The position numbers and the translations under genes were made by a program. From the NCBI RefSeq assembly GCF_011694815.1, contig NZ_CP050177.1:7323501-7387500 (forward strand): a stretch of DNA of 64,000 nucleotides, given 5' to 3'. This DNA is from Streptomyces liangshanensis. GTDB taxonomy: Bacteria > Actinomycetota > Actinomycetes > Streptomycetales > Streptomycetaceae. The notes under the pieces were generated by a model, which ran no database searches, was not told the DNA's origin, and worked only from the letters and a program-made list of their open reading frames with translations. Positions 42,562 through 50,358 of the stretch are shown one piece after another (the first letter of the stretch is position 1; each line of letters opens with the position of its first letter).

Positions 42562-43851
42562 TCATCCCGCCCCGCGGCCTTGCTCCGCCTCCCTCTCCGC
42601 CTCCGCCTCCGCCTCAGCGAGGCGCCGGGCGAGATAGCGCCGCTCCGCCTCCGTCGGCGCCGACGCGAGCGCCTCGCGGTAGGCGTCCGCCGCCCCGCCC
42701 CACCGGCCGAGCCGGCGCAGCAGGTCGGCGCGGGTGGCGTACAGCGGGAAGTACCCGGCCAGTTCACCCGCCGAGACCAGGCCCTCCACCAGCGCGAGAC
42801 CGTGCTCCGCCCCCTCGGCCATCGCGACCGCCACCGCGCGGTTCAGCTCCACCACGGGCCCCGGCGACCACCGCGCCAACTCCCGGTAGAGCAGCGCGAT
42901 CTGGGGCCAGTCCGTGTCCGCCGCGTCGGACGCCGAGGCGTGGCAGGCCGCGACGGCCGCCTGCACCTGGTACGGCCCCGGCCGGCGCCGCAGCAGCGCG
43001 TCCTCCAGGACGGACAGCCCCTCGGCGATCCCGTCACGATCCCAGAGCGAGCGGTCCTGCGCCTCCAGCGGCACCAGCTCCCCGGCCGCGTCGACCCGCG
43101 CGGCACGCCGCGCGTCGTGCAGCAGCATCAGCGCGAGCAGGCCCCGTACCTCCGTGTCGTCCGGCAGCAGCCCGGCCAGCAGCCGCGTCAACCGGACGGC
43201 CTCGGCGGTCAGTTCACGCCGTACGGGCACCGCGCCGGCCGAGGCCCCGTACCCCTCGTTGAAGAGCAGGTACAGCACACTCAGCACCGCCGCCGTCCGC
43301 TCGGGCAACTGCGCCGCCGACGGCACCCGGAAGGGGATCCGCGCGTGCCGGATCTTGTTCTTCGCCCGTACGAGGCGCTGCGCCATCGTGGACTCGGAGA
43401 CCAGGAACGCGTGGGCGATCTCCGCCGTGCTCAGCCCCGCGAGCGACCGCAGGGTGAGCGCGACGCGCGCCTCGGGCACCAGCGCGGGGTGGCAGCAGGT
43501 GAAGATCAGCCGCAGCCGGTCGTCGGGCAGGGCGCCGTCCCCGTCCACCTCGGTCTCCTCTCCCGTCGGCGCGCCGGACGGCGCGCGGTCCGCCAGACCC
43601 GCCACCTCCTGTACGGCCTTGGCCTCGGTCCGCGCGCGGCGCAGCCGGTCCAGCGCCCGGTTGCGGGCGGTCGTGGTGAGCCACGCGCCGGGACGCCTCG
43701 GCACCCCGTCGCGCGGCCAGCGCTCCACCGCCCGCGCGAAGGCGTCCTGCGCGCACTCCTCCGCCAGGTCCCAGTCGCCGGTGAACCGGATCAGCGACGC
43801 CACGATCCGGCCCCACTCCTCGGCGTACGCGGCGGCGACCGCCTCGCTCAC
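42562..43851 (-). CDS. ECF42-type RNA polymerase sigma factor with C-terminal TPR-like extension
   Basis: 429 residues, about twice a normal ECF sigma. Region 2: WGRIVASLIRFTGDWDLAEE, CAQDAFARAVERWPRDG, RPGAWLTTTARNRALDRLRR. Region 4: LTLRSLAGLSTAEIAHAFLV, SESTMAQRLVRAKNKIR. The extension (about 195-415) includes LYLLFNEGYGAS, ALMLLHDARRAARVDAAGEL, ALYRELARWSPGPVVELNRA and YATRADLLRRLGR, the conserved TPR-like part of ECF42. GTG start overlaps the stop of the DGPF/YCII gene (GTGA). ECF42 sigma factors have no anti-sigma; their DGPF partner and extension are thought to control them. Confidence 0.93.
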   Translation of the reverse strand: MSEAVAAAYAEEWGRIVASLIRFTGDWDLAEECAQDAFARAVERWPRDGVPRRPGAWLTTTARNRALDRLRRARTEAKAVQEVAGLADRAPSGAPTGEETEVDGDGALPDDRLRLIFTCCHPALVPEARVALTLRSLAGLSTAEIAHAFLVSESTMAQRLVRAKNKIRHARIPFRVPSAAQLPERTAAVLSVLYLLFNEGYGASAGAVPVRRELTAEAVRLTRLLAGLLPDDTEVRGLLALMLLHDARRAARVDAAGELVPLEAQDRSLWDRDGIAEGLSVLEDALLRRRPGPYQVQAAVAACHASASDAADTDWPQIALLYRELARWSPGPVVELNRAVAVAMAEGAEHGLALVEGLVSAGELAGYFPLYATRADLLRRLGRWGGAADAYREALASAPTEAERRYLARRLAEAEAEAEREAEQGRGAG

Positions 43852-44177
43852 TCCGTCCAGAACGGCCACACCTCGATCATCCCGAACCGGGCCATCGGGT
43901 GCTTCGAGGCGATCTCCACCGCCTCGTCGAGATCCGCGCACTCGATGACGTCGAAACCGGCCATGTGCTCCTTCGTGTCGGCGAAGGGACCGTCCGTCAG
44001 GAGCAGCGAGCCCTCCCGCACCCGGACGGTCGTGACGTCCTCGGAGGGCCGCACGCGGTCCCCCATCAGACGCGCGCCCCGGCCGTCCATCTCGTCGACC
44101 CACGGCTGGGCGTCCAGCTCGGCGGGGTCGTCGACGGTCACGGTGTCGTCCGTGCAGATCAGCAGCAGATACTTCAT
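43848..44177 (-). CDS. YCII/DGPF-family protein, partner of the ECF42 sigma factor
   Basis: 109 residues, dimeric alpha/beta barrel fold: MKYLLLICTDD at the N-terminus, SLLLTDGPFADTKEHMAGFD with the eponymous DGPF, and IASKHPMARFGMIEVWPFW. AGGAGGAACC precedes the ATG. It is co-translated with the sigma factor. DGPF proteins accompany ECF42 genes in actinobacteria; their biochemical role is not established. No obvious ECF promoter was identified in the 290-bp upstream gap. Confidence 0.93.
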   Translation of the reverse strand: MKYLLLICTDDTVTVDDPAELDAQPWVDEMDGRGARLMGDRVRPSEDVTTVRVREGSLLLTDGPFADTKEHMAGFDVIECADLDEAVEIASKHPMARFGMIEVWPFWTE

Positions 44178-44392
44178 GGTTCCTCCTGGGGCGGATGGTG
44201 CCTCTGGGTCGTCCTACATCAGTACGACGCGCGGGGTACGACAGGATCGACAGGTCCCGGAGAAAAACTTTCCGGTCCGCGGGCATACCACCGGGGACAC
44301 CGGGCACACGCACCTTCGACCCGAGTTCGCGGCCCGTCCCCCCGGGCCGCCAGGTCCACGGCCCACCGGTCCCCCCTTACCGGTGCGGCCCC

Positions 44393-44427
44393 CGGCCCCA
44401 CCGGCCGCCCCCCTGCCGGTGGGGCCG
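44393..44427 (-). terminator. Hairpin downstream of the FAD oxidoreductase
   Basis: Perfect 12-bp stem CGGCCCCACCGG / CCGGTGGGGCCG with an 11-base loop, 41-75 bases beyond the oxidoreductase stop. A TTT follows on the plus strand. The rest of the 290-bp gap (44178-44467) contains no coding frame. Confidence 0.65.
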
Positions 44428-44467
44428 TTTCATGCCCGTGTACGCCCGCCCGCTCGCCCCGACCGCG

Positions 44468-45811
44468 TCAGCCGGCCCGGCCCGTGATCACGACCGGGCC
44501 CCCGCCCGGATCCGCCCGGTCGATCCAGTCGGCGGAGACGTACAGCGGACGGTTCGGCAGCGCGCCGCGCCGCAGCCGCTCGCGGTGCAGGATCCGGCCG
44601 TCCTGGCTGACGACCACCGCCGACAACCGGGCCTCGGGGCGTGCCGTACGGAGGGCGAAGCGGCCGAGCGGCGGGCGCGGTCCCTTCGGGTCGATACGGT
44701 TCGGCGCCACCCACCGCAGGGGCGCGCCGACCTCCACCGCCAACTGCCGGTCCGGCCACCGCCCGTCGGAGAGGTACCGCAGCACGGGCCCCGCGACGAG
44801 GTTGCCCTCGCGGGCCGCGGTGCCGGCGGGCTCGACGGCGTGCAGCAGGTTGCCGACGGCGAAGACCCCCGCCGTGCCCGTACGGAACGAGGTGTCGACC
44901 GCCGGGCCCCGGGTGCCCCGGTCCAGCGGGACGCCGCCCAGGCGGGCCAGTTCGTGTGCGGGGATCCAGTCCCCGGTGAGGACGACCGTGTCGCAGCCGA
45001 GGGTGACCGTCCTGCCGTCGGCGTGCCGGAGCGCGACGCCGGTCAGCCGGCCCCGACCGTCATGGCTGCCCCGCTCGTTCCGGCTGCCCCGGGCGCCCGG
45101 GCCGCCCGGGCCGAGCAGTCCGGTCACCGTCGTGTCCGTGAGGAGCGGTATACGCCGGTGCAGCCGGGCACCGACCTCCGCCGGCCAGGACGACACGTGG
45201 CGCGGCCGGTCGGTGACCATGGCGGCGACCTCCACCCCGGCGGCGCGCAGGGTCCGCACCGCGGAGTAGCTGACGGGTTCGGCCCCGATCACGACGGCGC
45301 GGGCGCCGACCGGCCGGTGGTGGAGGTGGACCGCCCGCTGGAGCTCGTCCGTGGTGAACACACCCGCCGCGCGCGGGCCGGGCACCGGCGGCGCGGCGCG
45401 CGGCCGTTCGCGTGCGCCGGTGGCCAGGACGACCGCACCGGCCGTCAGCCGCTCCGGTCCGCCGCCGCCGGTGGTGTCCACGGTCAGCGGACCGGCCCAG
45501 CCGGTCACGGAGATTCCGGTACGGACCACGGCGCCGGCGCCCGCGGCCGTGTCGGTCCAGTGGCGGGCGTACGCGGGGCCGCTCATCGGGCGCCGCAGGT
45601 CCCGCAGGCCGAACCCGGCGTGGTAGCAGTACCGGGGGATCCCGCCGGCCTGCTCCTCCCGGTCGACGACCTCCACCGTGCCGGCGCCCGCCCCGGCCAG
45701 CCGGGCCGCCGCCGCGAGGCCCGCGGGGCCGGCGCCGACCACCAGCACGTCGACGGACCGCTCCCGGCGGGCGGGGCCCGGCAGACCGCCGCCGTCCGCC
45801 GCCGCGTTCAC
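44468..45811 (-). CDS. FAD-dependent oxidoreductase, thioredoxin reductase/HcnB-like fold
   Basis: 447 residues. The FAD site VDVLVVGAGPAGLAAAARLA is intact, as are GAVVLATGARERPR and GVFAVGNLLHAVEPAG. The central NAD(P) loop reads VIGAEPVSYSAV instead of GxGxxG, so it may not bind a nicotinamide cofactor and could pass electrons to another partner. The Gly-Ile-Pro-Arg segment (EEQAGGIPRYCYHAGFG) resembles alpha subunits of opine/proline-type or glycerol-3-phosphate operon oxidoreductases. The GTG start at 45811 has GGAGG 7 bases upstream. A 29-codon frame (45808-45897) ends on the same GTGA and may couple translation. Confidence 0.85.
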   Translation of the reverse strand: MNAAADGGGLPGPARRERSVDVLVVGAGPAGLAAAARLAGAGAGTVEVVDREEQAGGIPRYCYHAGFGLRDLRRPMSGPAYARHWTDTAAGAGAVVRTGISVTGWAGPLTVDTTGGGGPERLTAGAVVLATGARERPRAAPPVPGPRAAGVFTTDELQRAVHLHHRPVGARAVVIGAEPVSYSAVRTLRAAGVEVAAMVTDRPRHVSSWPAEVGARLHRRIPLLTDTTVTGLLGPGGPGARGSRNERGSHDGRGRLTGVALRHADGRTVTLGCDTVVLTGDWIPAHELARLGGVPLDRGTRGPAVDTSFRTGTAGVFAVGNLLHAVEPAGTAAREGNLVAGPVLRYLSDGRWPDRQLAVEVGAPLRWVAPNRIDPKGPRPPLGRFALRTARPEARLSAVVVSQDGRILHRERLRRGALPNRPLYVSADWIDRADPGGGPVVITGRAG

Positions 45812-46036
45812 CGTCGGGCCTCCGGCCGCGGAGGGGACGTCCCGAGCCGCGCGGCGGTCTCGGTGAGGCCGGGCAGGGGGCGCTGGGCCGGTCGCATGTC
45901 CCCGTTCTTCGTTCTTCGCTCGCGGGAGGTCGTGATCGCTCTGCGAAAGGGTGGTGCAGCCCGGCGCGGGCGTCAAGAGCGTGGCGGCGGACCGGGGGAG
46001 CACGGGAACGGGCCCGCGCGCCGGCCTGGGCGCCTC

Positions 46037-46798
46037 CTACCGCGCGTGCCCGTTCTCGCGCACGAACTTCTTCGCCAGTACGTCCCCGAGCCGGACCGCC
46101 TCGTCGTGGTTCTCGATGGGGGAGACCCGGCTGTTCTTGAAGAGGATGTACGTCACCCCCGAGGGCACGCCGCCCCGTTGGGGGTGCGGCGGGATGCCCA
46201 AGCCGCCCGCGGCGGCGTACGAGGCCTCGCCGATGATGCCCACCGGGCCGGTGTCGCCGACCACCGCGTACTGCACACGCCCGCCGTGGACGACGGCCAC
46301 GACCCCGCCCCCGCGGATGCCCGACGCCGTGTACGTCCACCGCTCGCTCGGCGCGGGCACGACGACGAACGGCAGCTTCTCCGAGTTCAGCGGCTTGCCG
46401 TCGGACTGCGAGAACGCGGTCTGGTTCTGGAACCACGGGTCGGTCGTCGTGTTGCAGTGCGCCGTGACCTGCCCGTCGCAGTCGATGTCCATGTCGGCCT
46501 TCCAGAACACCGCGCCCGTCGCGTCGCAGACGGGAACGGTCTCCGCCGCGCCCTCGTCGGTGCGGTACTTCCCCTTCGAGACCGGGGCACAGGCGGCCGT
46601 CGCGGCCAGCAGGTCCGCCGCCGCGACCGAGCCCTCCTGGTCCGGCTCCCGCCGCTCCCCGCCCGGCCCTCCCGCGCCCGCCGGGGGACCGGCGGCGGGG
46701 CCCAGGGACACCGCCTCGGCGGGCAGGACGGTCGCGGGCAGGGCCGCGGCCAGCAGGGCGGTACCGACAGCGCCGAGAACACGGGTACGACAGGCCAT
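46037..46798 (-). CDS. Secreted GH75-like chitosanase
   Basis: 253 residues. Sec signal MACRTRVLGAVGTALLAAAL ending near PAEA. The mature protein has the GH75 pattern: AVFWKADMDIDCDGQ, CNTTTDPWFQNQTAFSQSDG, LPFVVVPAP and YAVVGDTGPVGIIGEASYA. The Asp in VGDTG and Glu in IGEAS are candidates for the catalytic pair known in fungal GH75 chitosanases. Three Cys remain in the mature part. Predicted to cleave chitosan outside the cell. No sugar transporter is adjacent. Confidence 0.82.
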   Translation of the reverse strand: MACRTRVLGAVGTALLAAALPATVLPAEAVSLGPAAGPPAGAGGPGGERREPDQEGSVAAADLLAATAACAPVSKGKYRTDEGAAETVPVCDATGAVFWKADMDIDCDGQVTAHCNTTTDPWFQNQTAFSQSDGKPLNSEKLPFVVVPAPSERWTYTASGIRGGGVVAVVHGGRVQYAVVGDTGPVGIIGEASYAAAGGLGIPPHPQRGGVPSGVTYILFKNSRVSPIENHDEAVRLGDVLAKKFVRENGHAR

Positions 46799-46832
46799 GG
46801 CTGATCCTTTTCCTGGCGGCGGGTCTCCGGCG

Positions 46833-47333
46833 TCACTCGCCTGGCGGAGGGGGAAGCGGACGGTCGTCCTCCGCTATCTGCTCCGCCAGCCGCTCCAGGA
46901 ACACCCGCTGGCCCGCCACCAGGCGCCGCGCCGCCTCCGGCAGGCCGAACCACGCCACCCGGTCGATCTCGGGGAACTCCCGCAGCACGCCACTGCCCCG
47001 CGGCCACTCCATGGTGAAGGTGCCGGGCACGGCGAGCGCCGGGTCCAGGTCCCCCTCGACGGCCCAGATCGTGACGATCTTGCCGCCCCGCTGGCGTGCC
47101 TCGCCCAGCGGCGTCCACGGCCCTCCGGGCGGCGGCAGGCCCACTTCCTCCTGGAACTCCCGGCGCGCGGCGGCCTCGGCGGTCTCGCCCGGTTCGTACT
47201 CCCCCTTGGGGATCGACCAGGCGGCGTCCTCGCGCCCGGCCCAGAAGGGCCCGCCCATGTGCCCGAGCAGCACGAGCACACCGGTGTCGGTGACCCGGTG
47301 GACGAGGAGTCCCGCGCTGCGCTTGTCCGGCAT
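46833..47333 (-). CDS. Nudix hydrolase
   Basis: 166 residues. The Nudix box is complete: GEYEPGETAEAAARREFQEE followed by VG, matching GX5EX7REUXEEXGU. SAGLLVHRVTDTGVLVLLGH and AWSIPKGE precede it. This form, with LLGHMGGPFWAGR, is the actinobacterial group of NTP pyrophosphohydrolases of uncertain substrate. The start at 47333 (MPDKRSAG) is preferred; upstream in-frame residues are Arg-rich. It is 34 bases from the chitosanase gene but probably unrelated in function. Confidence 0.9.
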   Translation of the reverse strand: MPDKRSAGLLVHRVTDTGVLVLLGHMGGPFWAGREDAAWSIPKGEYEPGETAEAAARREFQEEVGLPPPGGPWTPLGEARQRGGKIVTIWAVEGDLDPALAVPGTFTMEWPRGSGVLREFPEIDRVAWFGLPEAARRLVAGQRVFLERLAEQIAEDDRPLPPPPGE

Positions 47334-47491
47334 GCCGTCAAGTCTGGGCGCCCCCGCGTCACTCCGCCCGAACTGATGAGCCGTGCGGGGCACCGCCCCA
47401 CGCGTGGACGGCCCGTGACGGGGTACACGCACCGCAGATCGAACCGCCCACGGCTTCGGAAGCCATGGTTCCCGCGTCCACAGGAGACAAC

Positions 47492-47638
47492 ATGGCCGGC
47501 ATGCTCGACCGCATCAAGCAGTTCACCCGCAGTCCGCAGGGGCAGCGCGTCACGGAGCAGGTACGGCGCGCCTCCGCCGACCCGCATAAGCGGGAGCAGG
47601 CGCGCAAGCTCTTCGGCAAGCTGCGCGGCAGGCGCTGA
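47492..47638 (+). CDS. Small basic protein, 48 residues
   Basis: MAGMLDRIKQFTRSPQGQRV and then TEQVRRASADPHKREQARKL followed by FGKLRGRR. Highly charged, predicted helical, no membrane segment. CAGGAGA is 5 bases before the ATG, a strong site. A perfect terminator follows 40 bases after the stop. Codon use is typical streptomycete. It resembles short conserved streptomycete proteins without known function; the basic character hints at nucleic acid or protein contact. Confidence 0.72.
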   Translation: MAGMLDRIKQFTRSPQGQRVTEQVRRASADPHKREQARKLFGKLRGRR

Positions 47639-47677
47639 CGCGCCGGTACGTTCCCCGGCGGGGCGTTCCACGACGAA

Positions 47678-47710
47678 CAGGGCCCGTCCTCGTGTCGAGG
47701 ACGGGCCCTG
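47678..47710. terminator. Perfect bidirectional terminator
   Basis: 15-bp perfect stem CAGGGCCCGTCCTCG / CGAGGACGGGCCCTG with a TGT loop, between the 48-residue gene and the convergent discoidin/beta-helix gene. Confidence 0.88.
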
Positions 47711-47743
47711 CTGTGTTCCCGCTACCGGATCCGGTTCACCGGA

Positions 47744-49942
47744 CTACGGGAACGAGGTGATCGTCGACGGGATCGTGCTGGTGCCGGACGTGGCCGACCC
47801 CAGGCTGTTGATCACGTGGTTGTACTGACCCATCCCACCGAGGGACACGACCAACAGGTCGTGGAACTTCACACCGGGCTTCACCGGTGCCTGGAAGCCG
47901 TGCTCCTGGATGATGTTGGGATCCGACGTGTAGTTGCAGTAACTGCCCAGACCCCAACCCTCGTGGTTGTTCACGGAGTCGGCCACCTTGTAGGCGGCGT
48001 ACCCCCTGATCGAACCGTTCTGGATGGCCGCCTGGTTCGGCGCGTCGTACGCCTTCTCGTTCTGGAAGAAGATCGTCCTGCCGTTCTCGCCGTACCACTC
48101 CACGTCGTACTTGTTGAAGTGTTCGACGAACAGGCCGGTGGCGAGGACGTCGTCACCGTTGACCCGCAGACCGTAGTCGGCGCGGTTGGTCTCCCAGCCG
48201 ACGCCGGCGCCGTGGTCGGCCCGCCAGATCCAGGTGTGGTCGATGATCGTGTCGTCGCTGTTGATCACCATGCTGGTGGTGGCCTTGCCCGGGCCCGCCC
48301 CGCCGATGCGGATGAAGACGTCCTGGACGGTGGTCGGGTTCGCGGAGTGGTCCGCGGACGCGCCCTGGGGGCCGACCTCGAGAAGCGTCGGCGAGTTGAC
48401 CGGACCGGCGTCGATCAGGAAGCCGGCCAGCTTGACGCCGTCCACGTCGGCGACCTTCATCGCGGTCACCCCGTTGTCCGGGATGATCGTGGCGAGGCCC
48501 AGACCGAGGACGATCGTGTTGGCGCGGTTGACGTTGATGGTCTGGTTGATGTGGTAAACGCCGGGCGTGAACAGGAGGTTGAGCCCCTGCGCGAGCGCCT
48601 GGTTGATCGTCGCGGCGGTCGCGCCCGGCTTGACGACGTAGAACTGGTCGAGCGGCACGGACTGGCCCTGCGGCGTTCCGTTGCCCCACGTGGTGCCGCG
48701 GGCGTTGGTGCGCTTCGCCGGGGCGAACACCTTGTAGGTGTTGCCGTCCAGGTACAGGAACGGCTTCTCCCGCGAGGTGGGGGTGTTGTTCAGCGTGGTG
48801 TACGGCGGGTTCGGGAAGCCCTGCGCGGGCGCGCCCTCGACCCCGGAGAACACCATGTTCCAGACGCCGTTGGTCCAGCCGCCGACGGAGCTGTCACGGG
48901 TGTACCACTGCTGCTGGGAGTACGGGCCGACGGTGCCGTCGATCTTGCTGTCGGCGATGTAGCCGCCACTGGCCCAGCCGAATCCGTTGGGGGCCAGGTT
49001 GAGCCCGCCCTTGACGTGCATGCGGCGGAACGGCGCGGCCTGCGCCACGGCCCAGCGGTTGGTGCCGTTGACCGGGTTGACGGCCAGGTTCTCGGCGGAG
49101 CGCCAGAAGTTTTGCGTGGCGTTCCCGTTGAACCAGCCGGCGTCGACCGTGATGTCACCGTTGATGTTGGTGTCGTCCGGCGACAGGCCCAGACCGGAGA
49201 TCGAGGTGTAGAAGCCCAGTTGGGCGTTGAGCCCGTTGTACGTGCCCGGCTTGAACAGGAACTGGTAGCGGCCCGAGCCGAACTGGTCCGACTCCTGCTG
49301 CTGGAAGACCTGGTCCAGCTTGCCCTGGATGTTGGGCGTCGACGGATCGAAGACGATCACGTTGGGGCCGAGGTCGCCACCGCCCGGCAGCGGGTTGCCG
49401 GTGCCGCCGTCGGTGCCGCCGAAGACCTGGAACTCCCAGAGGGAGTAACCCCATTGGGTGGCCCGGACGGTGCCGGTCACCCGGACGTAGCGTGCGTTGC
49501 CCGAGACGGTGAGGGTCTCGACGCCACCGGCGCTCGTAGTGGTGGCGTAGGCCTGCGTCCAGCTCGTGCCGTTGGTGGAGAGCTCGATCCGGTACGCCTT
49601 CGCGTACGCCGTCTCCCAGTTCAGGACCACCTGGTTGACCGCGACGGTCGAGCCCAGGTCGACCTGGATCCACTGGGGGTCGGACGCGGCGCTCGACCAA
49701 CGGGTGCCGGTGTTGCCGTCGTTGGCGCCCGTGGCGGGGGTGCCGGCGTTCTCCGTGCTGGAAGCCGTCACCGGCTTGCCCTGGGAGAGCAGGGTCGGGG
49801 CGGCGTCGGCCTTGTTGCCGGGGAGGAGGAGCAGCAAGGAGGCGATCAGGGTGGCGGCGACGGAAACGGCGAGTCCGCGCCGTCGGTCCGGCGCGGATCT
49901 CCGGAACGCCGGTACCGGCGAAGCGAGCGGAGGAGCGTGCAT
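47744..49942 (-). CDS. Secreted discoidin (F5/8C) plus right-handed beta-helix protein
   Basis: 732 residues. A basic n-region and hydrophobic core (SVAATLIASLLLLLPG) end at ADA-AP, a Sec signal. Residues about 50-190 form an F5/8 type C/CBM32 carbohydrate-binding domain (ATGANDGNTGTRWSSAASDP; WIQVDLGSTVAVNQVVLNWE; ARYVRVTGT). Residues 210-725 are Asn/Gly-rich beta-helix coils (DDTNINGDITVDAG; VINSDDTIIDHTWIWRADHG), as in polysaccharide-active enzymes such as GH55-like proteins, although the family is not certain. The start at 49942 is favoured over 49948 because AGGAG is then 8 bases upstream. A LacI-type palindrome lies 79-90 bases upstream. Confidence 0.85.
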   Translation of the reverse strand: MHAPPLASPVPAFRRSAPDRRRGLAVSVAATLIASLLLLLPGNKADAAPTLLSQGKPVTASSTENAGTPATGANDGNTGTRWSSAASDPQWIQVDLGSTVAVNQVVLNWETAYAKAYRIELSTNGTSWTQAYATTTSAGGVETLTVSGNARYVRVTGTVRATQWGYSLWEFQVFGGTDGGTGNPLPGGGDLGPNVIVFDPSTPNIQGKLDQVFQQQESDQFGSGRYQFLFKPGTYNGLNAQLGFYTSISGLGLSPDDTNINGDITVDAGWFNGNATQNFWRSAENLAVNPVNGTNRWAVAQAAPFRRMHVKGGLNLAPNGFGWASGGYIADSKIDGTVGPYSQQQWYTRDSSVGGWTNGVWNMVFSGVEGAPAQGFPNPPYTTLNNTPTSREKPFLYLDGNTYKVFAPAKRTNARGTTWGNGTPQGQSVPLDQFYVVKPGATAATINQALAQGLNLLFTPGVYHINQTINVNRANTIVLGLGLATIIPDNGVTAMKVADVDGVKLAGFLIDAGPVNSPTLLEVGPQGASADHSANPTTVQDVFIRIGGAGPGKATTSMVINSDDTIIDHTWIWRADHGAGVGWETNRADYGLRVNGDDVLATGLFVEHFNKYDVEWYGENGRTIFFQNEKAYDAPNQAAIQNGSIRGYAAYKVADSVNNHEGWGLGSYCNYTSDPNIIQEHGFQAPVKPGVKFHDLLVVSLGGMGQYNHVINSLGSATSGTSTIPSTITSFP

Positions 49943-50020
49943 GGGCATGTCTCCTGAGTCATCAGAAAAAGGGCAGGCACGGGTGCGTGCGTGGGGGCAT
50001 GCGTGGGGGGCGGGTAATCG

Positions 50021-50032
50021 GAGAGCGCTCTC
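50021..50032. promoter_or_regulatory. LacI-family-type operator
   Basis: GAGAGCGCTCTC, a perfect 12-bp palindrome with the central CG step of LacI/CebR-type sites (CebR consensus contains GGGAGCGCTCCC). It is 79-90 bases before the secreted beta-helix gene. No LacI-family gene is in the window. Confidence 0.6.
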
Positions 50033-50275
50033 TCGGTAGGGGAGATGCTTCCCCCGTGTTTCGTACACGTCAAGAGTTGTGCACGAACCGTCAGCTCCGG
50101 GTTCCCGTGTCATCAACAAATAACCGGCGGGACGCGCCGATTGTGGGCATCTGCGCGCTGTCCGGGGCGAGTTGGGGAGGGGTCGATTCAGAATCTGACG
50201 GCACGGCGCGGGCGCGTACCGCCGCTGACGGAGGGGCCCGGGGGTTGCCGCGCTAGGTTGACCTCTTCGGTCGGG

Positions 50276-50332
50276 CGGTCCGGCGGTCCGGCGGTCCGGC
50301 GTCGATCGGCCGGTCGATCGGCCGGCCGATCG
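50276..50332. repeat. Short tandem repeats and 18-bp palindrome
   Basis: CGGTCCGG three times in tandem (50276-50299), then GTCGATCGGCCG twice (50301-50324), then the perfect 18-bp palindrome CGATCGGCCGGCCGATCG (50315-50332), ending 26 bases before the phosphotransferase ATG. Confidence 0.85.
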
Positions 50333-50358
50333 GTGGTCGAGAGGCTCGGAGGCACGGG

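Larger units (their letters stand above)
49943..50358. other. 416-bp divergent intergenic region
   Basis: Between the beta-helix protein and the phosphotransferase. It holds the LacI-type palindrome (50021-50032), a somewhat AT-richer patch (50108-50125), and a cluster of short tandem repeats and an 18-bp palindrome at 50276-50332. No coding frame is convincing. Confidence 0.55.

Noticed and set aside
44195..46804. 869-codon open frame on the plus strand
   Set aside because: Antisense to the FAD oxidoreductase and chitosanase genes, Arg/Gly/Pro-rich without motifs.
47816..49957. 713-codon open frame on the plus strand
   Set aside because: Antisense to the secreted discoidin/beta-helix protein; Val/Asp/Arg-rich without domains.
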